Origin: Acidobacteria bacterium RIFCSPLOWO2_12_FULL_66_21
Lineage (GTDB): Bacteria > Acidobacteriota > Vicinamibacteria > Vicinamibacterales > 2-12-FULL-66-21
Length of the DNA: 64,000 nt
Reading direction: 5' to 3'
Assembly (NCBI GenBank): GCA_001767455.1
Contig: MELC01000039.1
Location: 62,001-126,000 of the forward strand
The translations under genes and the position numbers were made by a program. Under the pieces are notes generated by a model, which searched no databases, was not told where the DNA came from, and worked only from the letters and a program-made list of their open reading frames with translations. Positions 46,748-53,352 of the stretch are shown here, one piece after another; the first letter of the stretch is position 1, and each line of letters begins with the position of its first letter.

Positions 46748-47059
46748 ATGAACGACCGCAAACAGATCAACTTCACCATCGTGCCGGACGACAGCACCGA
46801 TCTCCCCCGCACGTACGCCAACTTCTGCGCGATTTCGCACACGCCATTCGATTTCACGCTGGCCTTCTGCGAGGTGCTGCCCCTGTCGGAGCGCGACATC
46901 CACGCGGCCGAGGCGGACCACGTCGTCCGCGCTCCCGTCCGCGCGAAGATCGTCGTCCCTCTGCAGGTCGTTCCGAACCTGATTGCCGCGCTGCAGGAGC
47001 ACATGCGCGTCTACTCGGAATCGACGGGCACGAGCTGGGACAAGGGGCCTGTTCACTGA
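46748..47059 (+). CDS. DUF3467 domain protein
   Basis: Small cytoplasmic protein of the DUF3467 family, function unknown, 103 residues from the ATG at 46748. The family pattern is visible: MNDRKQINFTIVPDDSTDLP, then RTYANFCAISHTPFDFTLAF then CEVLP, then VRAKIVVPLQVVPNLIAALQ then EHMRVYSE. The open frame upstream of the ATG is Arg-rich repeat translation and is not included. It is monocistronic by appearance, between lexA and ECF operon 2. Confidence 0.85.
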   Translation: MNDRKQINFTIVPDDSTDLPRTYANFCAISHTPFDFTLAFCEVLPLSERDIHAAEADHVVRAPVRAKIVVPLQVVPNLIAALQEHMRVYSESTGTSWDKGPVH

Positions 47060-47119
47060 CGCCACCGCAGCGCGCATCTCGCAACTCGCACCTCGGCCCC
47101 AGCAGCCCGGCAGCGTGAC

Positions 47120-47165
47120 GGTGGGACACACGAGCCACGAGCCGCGAGCAACGAGCGGCGGCATA
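47120..47165. repeat. CGAGCCACGAGCCGCGAGC words
   Basis: A short run of CGAGCCACGAGCCGCGAGCA then ACGAGCGG in the gap before ECF operon 2. The opposite orientation (CGTGGCTCGTGGCTCG) stands after the same operon at 49112, so the two could be paired flanks. Confidence 0.6.
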
Positions 47166-47206
47166 GGTCACCAACAATATTCACCGGAGACACGTCTACC
47201 GCTGTG

Positions 47207-47776
47207 ATGGACGGACAGGCGATCGCGATGCCGGCCGCGCTCGACCGGCCCCTCGCCGAGGCTCGTGACCAGCCGGAAGACGGCGCGGCGGTGCGGGTTG
47301 GCGCACTGTTCGACGCCCATCATCAGCGGATCTACGTCATGGCGCGCCGGCTCACCCGCGGCTCTGAAGACGCGCGCGACGTCGTGCAGGAGACCTTCCT
47401 TCGGGCGGCGCGGTCGCCGCATTCCATCCCCCACGGCGCGTCGAACGAGGAGGCCTGGCTCGTTCGGGTCCTGATCAACATCTGCCGCGACCGCTGGCGC
47501 CACGCGGAGGTGCGCACGCGCGCGGTCCTCGCGGGACATGTGCGCGCGGCAGAGGCTTCGAGCCCGGAGCCCGGCCTGCTGGCGCGCGCGATGGTGCGTG
47601 AGGCGCTCGAGCGGCTGACGCCGCGCCGGCGTGCGATCCTCGTCCTGTATGAACTGGAAGGCGCGACGATCCCGTCGATCGCCCGGATGCTTCGCGTCAC
47701 GCCGGTCACCGTCCGGTGGCATCTCTCGATGGGACGCCGCGAGCTCGCGAAGGCACTGGGAGGAAACACGACATGA
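47207..47776 (+). CDS. ECF-type sigma-70 family factor
   Basis: Second ECF sigma factor of the window, 189 residues from the ATG at 47207 (a GTG one codon earlier is possible). Region 2 is LFDAHHQRIYVMARRLTRGS then EDARDVVQETFLRAARS. Region 4 is ALERLTPRRRAILVLYELEG then ATIPSIARMLRVTPVTVRWH. The TVRWHLSMGRRELAKAL helix is typical of the sigma-24 C-terminus. It overlaps the next gene by four bases, and its targets are unknown. Confidence 0.87.
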   Translation: MDGQAIAMPAALDRPLAEARDQPEDGAAVRVGALFDAHHQRIYVMARRLTRGSEDARDVVQETFLRAARSPHSIPHGASNEEAWLVRVLINICRDRWRHAEVRTRAVLAGHVRAAEASSPEPGLLARAMVREALERLTPRRRAILVLYELEGATIPSIARMLRVTPVTVRWHLSMGRRELAKALGGNTT

Positions 47777-48111
47777 ACACATGGCAGGAGATTCTGCGCG
47801 ACGTCGATCCTGCCGGCGAGCGGCTGGCGCCCGACGAGTCGGCGAGGATTCGCCGGCACGTCATGGCCGCGGCGCGCGAGCGCGCCACCGACGCGCGCGT
47901 CTGGCCGCGGCCCCTGGCCCTGGCCGCGGTCGTCCTCGCGATGGTGGCTGCGGGCGCGCTGTTCGCCGAACGGCAGGGCGCTCCACCCCAGCGGGTCACG
48001 CCGCCGCCGCAGACCGGCGAGCGGCGGCAGTTGCAGTTCGACACGCCGGGCGGTACGCGCATCATCTGGATCTTCAACTCCGAATTCGATCTGAAAGCGA
48101 CAAATCCATGA
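47773..48111 (+). CDS. Small membrane protein, probable anti-sigma factor
   Basis: A 112-residue product with a cytoplasmic N-terminus (MNTWQEILRDVDPAGERLAP then DESARIRRHVMAAARERA), one transmembrane helix (PLALAAVVLAMVAAGALFAE, about 47-66) and a short outer part ending TPGGTRIIWIFNSEFDLKAT. It lacks a zinc motif. The position directly behind the sigma gene with an ATGA overlap, the single helix and the helical N-domain suggest an anti-sigma role; homology is not recognised. Confidence 0.7.
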   Translation: MNTWQEILRDVDPAGERLAPDESARIRRHVMAAARERATDARVWPRPLALAAVVLAMVAAGALFAERQGAPPQRVTPPPQTGERRQLQFDTPGGTRIIWIFNSEFDLKATNP

Positions 48112-49103
48112 ACAGGACCAATCTTTTCATCGCGTGCGCCGTCCTCATCGCGCTATCGCCCCGAGCTTCGCTGGCGCAGCCGACGCCTTCGCCGCAAGCA
48201 GCACCACCGGCGCGGCCGGTCGCCGTACAGCCAACACCGTCGCCGCAGGCGCAGTTGCCGGCACAGCCTCATCCGACGCAAAACACCGGCGCGCAGGCGA
48301 CTTCGGTGCCACCGCAGCCGGCGCGGGCCATTCCCGGGCAGGCCGGCCGTCGGCCTGGCGACGACGACCGCCGCGGCCCCCAGGGTTTCAGCGTCGTCCT
48401 CGTGCTCGGCAGCATGCAGCCGGGCGGGCAGGACGACGTGCCGCCGGCGGCGCGGAAGGCGCTCGCCGACATGAAGGACTTCCTGCCCTACAAGAGCTAC
48501 AAGCTGCTCGACACCCAGTGGTCGCTCTGCTGCGGACACGGCGGCGGCGGCAGCATCAGCCGCCTTCGCGGTCCGGACGACCAGGATTTCGAGTTGCGCC
48601 TCGAGGCGGGGGTCGCCGGCGGCGGCGAGAACCGCGCTGTGATCAATGTCCGGTTCAATCTGACGGAGCCGACCACCTCGCGCGCTGATGATACCGATGC
48701 CGCCACGCGCGCACGCGTCGCGGATCTCGAACGGCAGCTTGCAGCGTTGCGGGCGCAGCGGCAGGAGCTCGCGGACAAATACACAGCGAACGCCCCGCAG
48801 GTCCGAAACAACGAGTCGCAGACGCAGGCCATCCAGCACGAGATCGAGTCGGCACGAACCCGGCCCACGCGTGGAACGGGAGCCGGGGCCGGACGCGGAA
48901 CGGGGACCGGGACCGGGGCCTGGGCCGGCACCGGGACCTGGGCTTCGCCGTTTTCTGCGTCCCGCTCGTCAATCATGGACGCGACCTTCCGCATGGAGGT
49001 TGGCGAAACGGTCGTCGTCGGCACGTCGCGGCTCAAGGGGGGCGACAGGGCGCTCATCGCGCTGCTGACGGCGGTGCCCCAAAAGAGCCCGGGTGAGAGA
49101 TAG
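48108..49103 (+). CDS. Secreted low-complexity protein of ECF operon 2
   Basis: Unrecognised secreted protein, 331 residues, coupled to the anti-sigma gene by ATGA. The signal peptide is MNRTNLFIACAVLIALSPRA then SLAQ. A Pro/Gln-rich region has repeated QPTPSPQ units (about 24-75). A folded part (about 93-185) contains FSVVLVLGSMQPGGQDDVPP, LADMKDFLPYKSYKLLDTQW and the odd CCGHGGGGS. A coiled coil has RVADLERQLAALRAQRQELA. A Gly-Thr-rich tract (TGAGAGRGTGTGTGAWAGTG, about 256-276) follows, and then a final beta part MDATFRMEVGETVVVGTSRL. It is probably the output or sensor of this sigma system. Confidence 0.7.
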   Translation: MNRTNLFIACAVLIALSPRASLAQPTPSPQAAPPARPVAVQPTPSPQAQLPAQPHPTQNTGAQATSVPPQPARAIPGQAGRRPGDDDRRGPQGFSVVLVLGSMQPGGQDDVPPAARKALADMKDFLPYKSYKLLDTQWSLCCGHGGGGSISRLRGPDDQDFELRLEAGVAGGGENRAVINVRFNLTEPTTSRADDTDAATRARVADLERQLAALRAQRQELADKYTANAPQVRNNESQTQAIQHEIESARTRPTRGTGAGAGRGTGTGTGAWAGTGTWASPFSASRSSIMDATFRMEVGETVVVGTSRLKGGDRALIALLTAVPQKSPGER

Positions 49104-49107
49104 AGCA

Positions 49108-49226
49108 ATTACCCGTGGCTCGTGGCTCGTGGCTCGAAAGACGTAGAGCATCGCGGCTCGCAGCTCGGTGCTCGACGTCTGCTTCACTGGAAGCTGGAAG
49201 CTGGAAACTGGCAATTGGAAACTGCA
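49108..49226. repeat. CGTGGCTCGTGGCTCG and GGAAGCTGGAAACTGG word runs
   Basis: Two word families stand side by side in the 138-base gap before nth: CGTGGCTCG repeats (49112-49136), then GCGGCTCGCAGCTCGG, then GGAAGCTGGAAGCTGGAAAC (49191-49210). TAGAAT at 49230-49235, seven bases before the nth ATG, may be a -10. Confidence 0.65.
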
Positions 49227-49241
49227 ATGTAGAATGTCTCC

Positions 49242-50108
49242 ATGTCGAAGAGCGCGAAAGCGCGCGCCGGGGCGACACCCACGAAGTCGGCGGCCGAAAC
49301 ACGCGCCGTCCTCTCGAAGCTGGAAAAGCAGCACCCGAACGCCGACACCGAACTGAATTACTCCAACCCATACGAGCTGCTCGTCGCCACGATCCTGTCC
49401 GCGCAGTGCACGGACGAACGCGTCAACCAGGTCACGCCCGCCCTCTTCAAGCGCTACCCCGATGCGCGGGCCCTGGCCCGGGCATCCACCGACGACCTCG
49501 AGCCGCAGATCCAGCCCACCGGCTTCTTCCGTGCGAAGTCGCGCTCCCTTCACGGCATGGCCACGGCCGTCGTCGAAAAGCACGGCGGCGAGATCCCGAA
49601 GACGATGGACGGCCTCGTGGAACTGCCCGGCGTCGGACGCAAGACTGCGAACGTGGTTCTCGGCCACGCGCTCGGCGTGCCGGGGCTGCCGGTCGACCGC
49701 CACGTGCTCCGTGTCGCCAATCGCATCGGCATCGCGCGGTCCGAAGATCCTGAAATCGTCGAGCGGCAGCTCTGCGCCGCGCTGCCGCCGAAGCGGTGGA
49801 CGCGGTCGTCCGACGCGCTGATTCTCCACGGCCGCCGCATCTGCCGGCCCAAGCCGCTGTGCGACCGGTGCGCCGTCCGGCAGGACTGCGATTACTACAG
49901 AGCTCTCGGGCCGAGCGCCCCGGTGCGCTCGCCGTGGGTTCGTTCTGAAAGCGGAACGGTGTTCGAGGAGCGCCGAGCGGCGATGCCGCGAGGTACAGGT
50001 CGTGGGGGTGCCCGCCTCCGCCAAGGCTCCGGCGAGGTCTCGCCGAAGCTCGCCAGCGGACAAGGCGAGCGCAGGCGGAGGGCCCCACGACAAGCAAAGA
50101 AAAGATGA
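49242..50108 (+). CDS. nth: Endonuclease III
   Basis: Base-excision-repair DNA glycosylase/AP lyase, 288 residues. The helix-hairpin-helix and catalytic Lys are in LPGVGRKTANVVLGHALGVP (Lys about 133), and the catalytic Asp in VDRHVLRVANRIG. The iron-sulfur loop reads C-RPKPL-C-DR-C-AVRQD-C, that is C-x5-C-x2-C-x5-C, one residue shorter in the first gap than the Escherichia coli spacing. The first 25 residues are a basic extension. The last 60 residues (from about 229) are unlike the family and are encoded by a GC-rich inverted repeat (50010-50095). The stop overlaps the next start (ATGA). Confidence 0.93.
   Translation: MSKSAKARAGATPTKSAAETRAVLSKLEKQHPNADTELNYSNPYELLVATILSAQCTDERVNQVTPALFKRYPDARALARASTDDLEPQIQPTGFFRAKSRSLHGMATAVVEKHGGEIPKTMDGLVELPGVGRKTANVVLGHALGVPGLPVDRHVLRVANRIGIARSEDPEIVERQLCAALPPKRWTRSSDALILHGRRICRPKPLCDRCAVRQDCDYYRALGPSAPVRSPWVRSESGTVFEERRAAMPRGTGRGGARLRQGSGEVSPKLASGQGERRRRAPRQAKKR
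50010..50095. repeat. Inverted repeat forming the 3' end of nth
   Basis: GTGGGGGTGCCCGCCTCCGC on the left and GCAGGCGGAGGGCCCCAC on the right flank a centre of CTCCGGCGAGGTCTCGCCGA then AGCTCGCCAGC. It looks like an intergenic hairpin element but is read in frame as the Arg-rich tail of endonuclease III. Confidence 0.65.
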
Positions 50109-50503
50109 CGCGGGAACGGTTCACGAAGCTGGTCGAGGAGGCGCTGCGCGAGATCCCCCGGCGGTTTCGCGACGAGATGAAGAACGTCGCGGTGATCGTC
50201 GAAGACGAGCCACCGGCGCACATTCTCGCTGAGATGGAAATCGAGCCGCCGGATTCGCTCTTCGGCCTGTACCAGGGCACGCCGCTGCCCGAGCGGAGCT
50301 GGGGCTACGGCAACACGCTTCCCGATCGTATTTCCATCTACCAGGGGCCGATCGAGGATGCGTGCGAGGACGATGAAGAGATCCGGGACTGCGTCGCGGA
50401 GACCGTCATCCACGAGTTCGGGCACTACTTCGGCATGGACGAGGACCAGATCGAGGAGATCGAGGAGAAGTACTGGCGCGGGGAGTCGTTGGATGAAATC
50501 TGA
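50105..50503 (+). CDS. Metallopeptidase family (zincin-like) protein
   Basis: Small predicted zinc protein, 132 residues, of the minimal zincin family. The zinc motif is HEFGHYFGMDEDQIEEIE (HExxH at about residues 102-106, followed by a conserved Asp-Glu). It is preceded by VISIYQGPIE-like strands (LPDRISIYQGPIEDACEDDE). The N-terminal helix is MTRERFTKLVEEALREIPRR. Members have no established substrate. It is translationally coupled to nth, though a DNA-repair link is only positional. Confidence 0.86.
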   Translation: MTRERFTKLVEEALREIPRRFRDEMKNVAVIVEDEPPAHILAEMEIEPPDSLFGLYQGTPLPERSWGYGNTLPDRISIYQGPIEDACEDDEEIRDCVAETVIHEFGHYFGMDEDQIEEIEEKYWRGESLDEI

Positions 50504-50507
50504 GTTC

Positions 50508-50596
50508 GGATCAACTCCCAATTCCCAACGCCCAACTCCCAATCTCCCCGCTGCCAACGCCTTGGGAGTTGGCAGTTGGGAGTTGGGAGTTGATCC
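50508..50596. repeat. GGATCAACTCCCAA/TTGGGAGTTGATCC long inverted repeat
   Basis: The outer arms GGATCAACTCCCAA (50508-50521) and TTGGGAGTTGATCC (50583-50596) are perfect inverted repeats. The inner words continue the pairing, giving a stem of about 35 bp that fills the gap between the zincin gene and ksgA. Confidence 0.82.
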
Positions 50597-50608
50597 AGCG
50601 CTCCCGTC

Positions 50609-51397
50609 ATGCGAGCGCTGAAGAGGTTCGGCCAGCACTTCCTGGAGCCGGCCTGGGCCGACAAGCTCGTTGCCGCGATCGAGCCGGACGCGGGCGATCG
50701 TTTTCTCGAGATCGGCCCCGGTCCGGGCGTGCTGACGCTGCGCCTCGCGCCGCTCGTCGAGCACATCACCGCGGTCGAGCTCGACCGCGACCTGGTCGCG
50801 GTCCTGGCGCCGCGGCTGCCAGCCAACGTCACCCTCGTCCAACGCGATTTCCTGGACTTCGATCTTGCGGATCTCGCGCCGCAGATGCCGGTGCGGGTGG
50901 CGGGGAATCTGCCCTACAACGTGTCGGCTCCGATCCTCTTTCGATTGATCGACGCGCACCGCCGCCTGGGAGGGATCGTGGACGCGAGCGTGATGCTGCA
51001 GCGGGAGGTCGCCGCGCGCATCACCGCGGCGCCGGGGACGGGAGACTACGGCGTGCTGGCGATTCTCGTGCGGCTGCACACCGACGTGCGGCCGCTCCTG
51101 CAGCTCCCGCCGGGAGCGTTTCGGCCGCCGCCGAAGGTGCGTTCCACGGTGTTGCACCTGCGGTTCCGGCGGCCGGCCGTGGAGCTGAGCGACCCCTCGG
51201 GGTTCGAGGAGATGGTCCGGTCGATGTTCACCCAGCGCCGGAAGACCCTGGCCAACGCCCTGCAGCCTTACGCCGCCTCCCGAGGCGCCGAGGCGGCTAC
51301 GGCCCTGGCCCGGGCCGGGATCGACCCGCGGCGACGGGCCGAGACGCTGCAACTCTCAGAGCTGGCGCGGCTTGCAGAGTTTTTTGCTACGAGCTGA
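50609..51397 (+). CDS. rsmA: 16S rRNA (adenine1518/1519-N6)-dimethyltransferase
   Basis: KsgA/RsmA, which dimethylates two adjacent adenines near the 3' end of 16S rRNA, a late 30S quality step. It has 262 residues. It starts LKRFGQHFLEPAWADKLVAA with the QHFL motif. The SAM site is LEIGPGPGVLTLRL, the acidic motif is ITAVELDRDLVAVL, and the catalytic motif is VAGNLPYNVSAPILFRLI (NLPY). The C-terminal domain has FRPPPKVRSTVLHLR and FTQRRKTLANALQPY. All motifs are intact. Confidence 0.95.
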   Translation: MRALKRFGQHFLEPAWADKLVAAIEPDAGDRFLEIGPGPGVLTLRLAPLVEHITAVELDRDLVAVLAPRLPANVTLVQRDFLDFDLADLAPQMPVRVAGNLPYNVSAPILFRLIDAHRRLGGIVDASVMLQREVAARITAAPGTGDYGVLAILVRLHTDVRPLLQLPPGAFRPPPKVRSTVLHLRFRRPAVELSDPSGFEEMVRSMFTQRRKTLANALQPYAASRGAEAATALARAGIDPRRRAETLQLSELARLAEFFATS

Positions 51398-51677
51398 CGT
51401 TCAGCTGTGCTATAGTTTGCTCGTTTTTGCACACGTCCCTGCGGGCTGTCCCAGCGGCCTTCAGGTGGACACTTCGACGAGCGGCTCTCCGCCGCCCGCG
51501 CCCCGGCTCCGTCGCCATGACGGCTCTCCGGATGCGCCGTGTCCTCCGACAACGTGCCCGTTGTACTGGGATATCTGTTTTCTGATTTCTGAAGGCAGCC
51601 CTAAAGGGCTGCGCTACACGCCTTGGCCGGGTTCCTGTAGCGCAGGGCTTTAGCCCTGCCCCACAGCAGGTTGCTCT
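51398..51677 (+). other. Intergenic region upstream of RNase J with inverted repeat
   Basis: The gap has 280 bases and no gene. TATAGT at 51411-51416 is a possible -10 without a clear -35. A GC-rich stretch 51430-51560 has several possible hairpins but no known RNA signature. The last part is an inverted repeat: 25-base arms at 51594-51618 and 51636-51660 begin GGCAGCCCTAAAGGGCTGCG and TGTAGCGCAGGGCTTTAGCC. If transcription starts near 51423, RNase J has a leader of about 250 bases. Nothing resembling SRP RNA, 6S RNA or tRNA is visible. Confidence 0.5.
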
Positions 51678-53348
51678 TTGGATGATGCACTCGGCGGATC
51701 GGCGCCTCCGGTCGAGCTGATCCCGCTCGGCGGGCTCGGCGAGTTCGGCATGAACATGATGGTGGTCGCCTGCGGCGACACGGCCATCCTGGTCGATGCG
51801 GGCGTGATGTTCCCCGAGCCGGAGCTGCTCGGCGTCGATCTGATCATTCCGGACCTGCGGCAGCTGACGCAGTACCACCTCGCGGCGCTGGTGCTGACGC
51901 ACGGCCACGAGGATCACATCGGCGCGGTGGCGCACGTGCTGCCGTACATCAACGGCCCGATCTACGGGACGGCGCTGACGCTGGCGTTCGTCGAGCCGAA
52001 GCTGGAGGATCTCGGCGCCGAGGCGCGGCGGCGCCTCGTGGTGGTGAAGCCGCGCGATCGCGTGACGGTCGGCGCGTTCACGATCGAGTTCCTTCGCGTG
52101 ACGCACAGCATTCCGGACTGCGTCGCGCTCGCGATCGAGACGCCGCGCGGGGTGGTGATCCACACCGGCGACTTCAAGATCGACCAGACGCCGCTCGACG
52201 GCGAGCACGTGGACTTCCACCGGCTCGCCGAGCTGGGCTCGAAAGGGGTCCTCGCGCTGCTCGGCGACAGCACGAACATCGAGCGCAAGGGGTTCACGGG
52301 CTCCGAGATCGAGGTCGTCGACGCGTTCGAGGAGATCTTCACGAGCGCGCCCGGGAAAATCATCGTCGCGATGTTCGCGTCGAGCCTGTACCGCATGCAG
52401 ATCCTCGCCGATCTGGCGGCGCAATTCGAGAAGCACCTCGCGTTTGTCGGGCGCGGCGTCATCGAGAATTCGGAGATCGCGCAGCGGCTCGGGTACCTGC
52501 GGATGCCGGCCGGCGTCCAGATTCGGGATTCGGAGATCCGCAACTACCCGTCGCAGGACGTCGTCTGCATCTGCACCGGGTCGCAGGGAGAGCCCGCGGC
52601 GGCGCTGCCGCGCATCGCGATCGACGACCACCGGCACGTCAAGCTCGACTCGAACGACGTGGTGGTGTTCTCGGCACGGGAGATCCCGGGCAACGAGAAA
52701 GCGATCGGCCGCGTGATGAACCACATCGCGCGGCGCAAGGCGGAGGTCGTCTACGAGGGGATCAAGCACGTCCACGTGTCGGGCCACGGGAGCGAGGAGG
52801 AGCTCAAGCTCATGCTGTCGCTGGTCAGGCCGCGCCACTTCGTGCCGATACACGGAGAGTACAGGCAGCTCGCGCGCCACGCGCGGGTGGCGGCCCGCGT
52901 CTCGAGGGACACGAAGGTGCTGCTGGCCGAAAACGGCCACGTCATCAGGTTCGACGACGCGGGAGGCCGGATTGCGGGGACGGTGCCGGCCGGCCGGATT
53001 CTGATCGACGGCACCCGCAGCGGCGAGGTGGGCGACGAGATCCTGCGCGACCGGCGCCACCTGGCGGGCGACGGCCTGGTCGTGCCGGTCGTGACCATCG
53101 GGGAGCACTCCGGGGTGCTCGAAGAGCCGCCCGACGTGATTACCCGGGGCTTCGTGCTCGACGCGCGGACCGAGGCGCTCCTGAAGGAAGTGCCCGCGCT
53201 GCTCGCGGCGACACTCGAGGCGGCCAGCATCGAAGAACGCACGGACCCTGGATTGATCAAGGAGAAGATTCGCGTGGACCTTCAGCGGTTCTTCCGCAAG
53301 CGTTCAGGACTCCGGCCGCTCGTGCTGCCGGTGGTGATGGAGATCTGA
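51678..53348 (+). CDS. rnj: Ribonuclease J
   Basis: Metallo-beta-lactamase-fold ribonuclease with endo- and 5'-exonuclease activity in RNA processing and decay. It has 556 residues from a TTG start; the ATGs nearby are out of frame. It has IPLGGLGEFGMNMMVVACGD (residues 13-32) and the zinc motif LVLTHGHEDHIGAVAHVL (HxHxDH, about 72-89). Further marks are IHTGDFKID, LLGDSTNIERKGFTGSE, CTGSQGEP and the beta-CASP H-motifs HVSGHGSEEELKLML and HFVPIHGEYRQLARHA. The C-terminal domain is complete. It lies five bases before ftsK. Confidence 0.94.
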   Translation: MDDALGGSAPPVELIPLGGLGEFGMNMMVVACGDTAILVDAGVMFPEPELLGVDLIIPDLRQLTQYHLAALVLTHGHEDHIGAVAHVLPYINGPIYGTALTLAFVEPKLEDLGAEARRRLVVVKPRDRVTVGAFTIEFLRVTHSIPDCVALAIETPRGVVIHTGDFKIDQTPLDGEHVDFHRLAELGSKGVLALLGDSTNIERKGFTGSEIEVVDAFEEIFTSAPGKIIVAMFASSLYRMQILADLAAQFEKHLAFVGRGVIENSEIAQRLGYLRMPAGVQIRDSEIRNYPSQDVVCICTGSQGEPAAALPRIAIDDHRHVKLDSNDVVVFSAREIPGNEKAIGRVMNHIARRKAEVVYEGIKHVHVSGHGSEEELKLMLSLVRPRHFVPIHGEYRQLARHARVAARVSRDTKVLLAENGHVIRFDDAGGRIAGTVPAGRILIDGTRSGEVGDEILRDRRHLAGDGLVVPVVTIGEHSGVLEEPPDVITRGFVLDARTEALLKEVPALLAATLEAASIEERTDPGLIKEKIRVDLQRFFRKRSGLRPLVLPVVMEI

Positions 53349-53352
53349 CGGG

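Noticed and set aside
51420-51560. Possible SRP RNA or other structured RNA gene upstream of RNase J
   Set aside because: No GGAAGGAAGCAG-type SRP loop, no 6S bubble or tRNA arm could be found; kept only as an unexplained leader.
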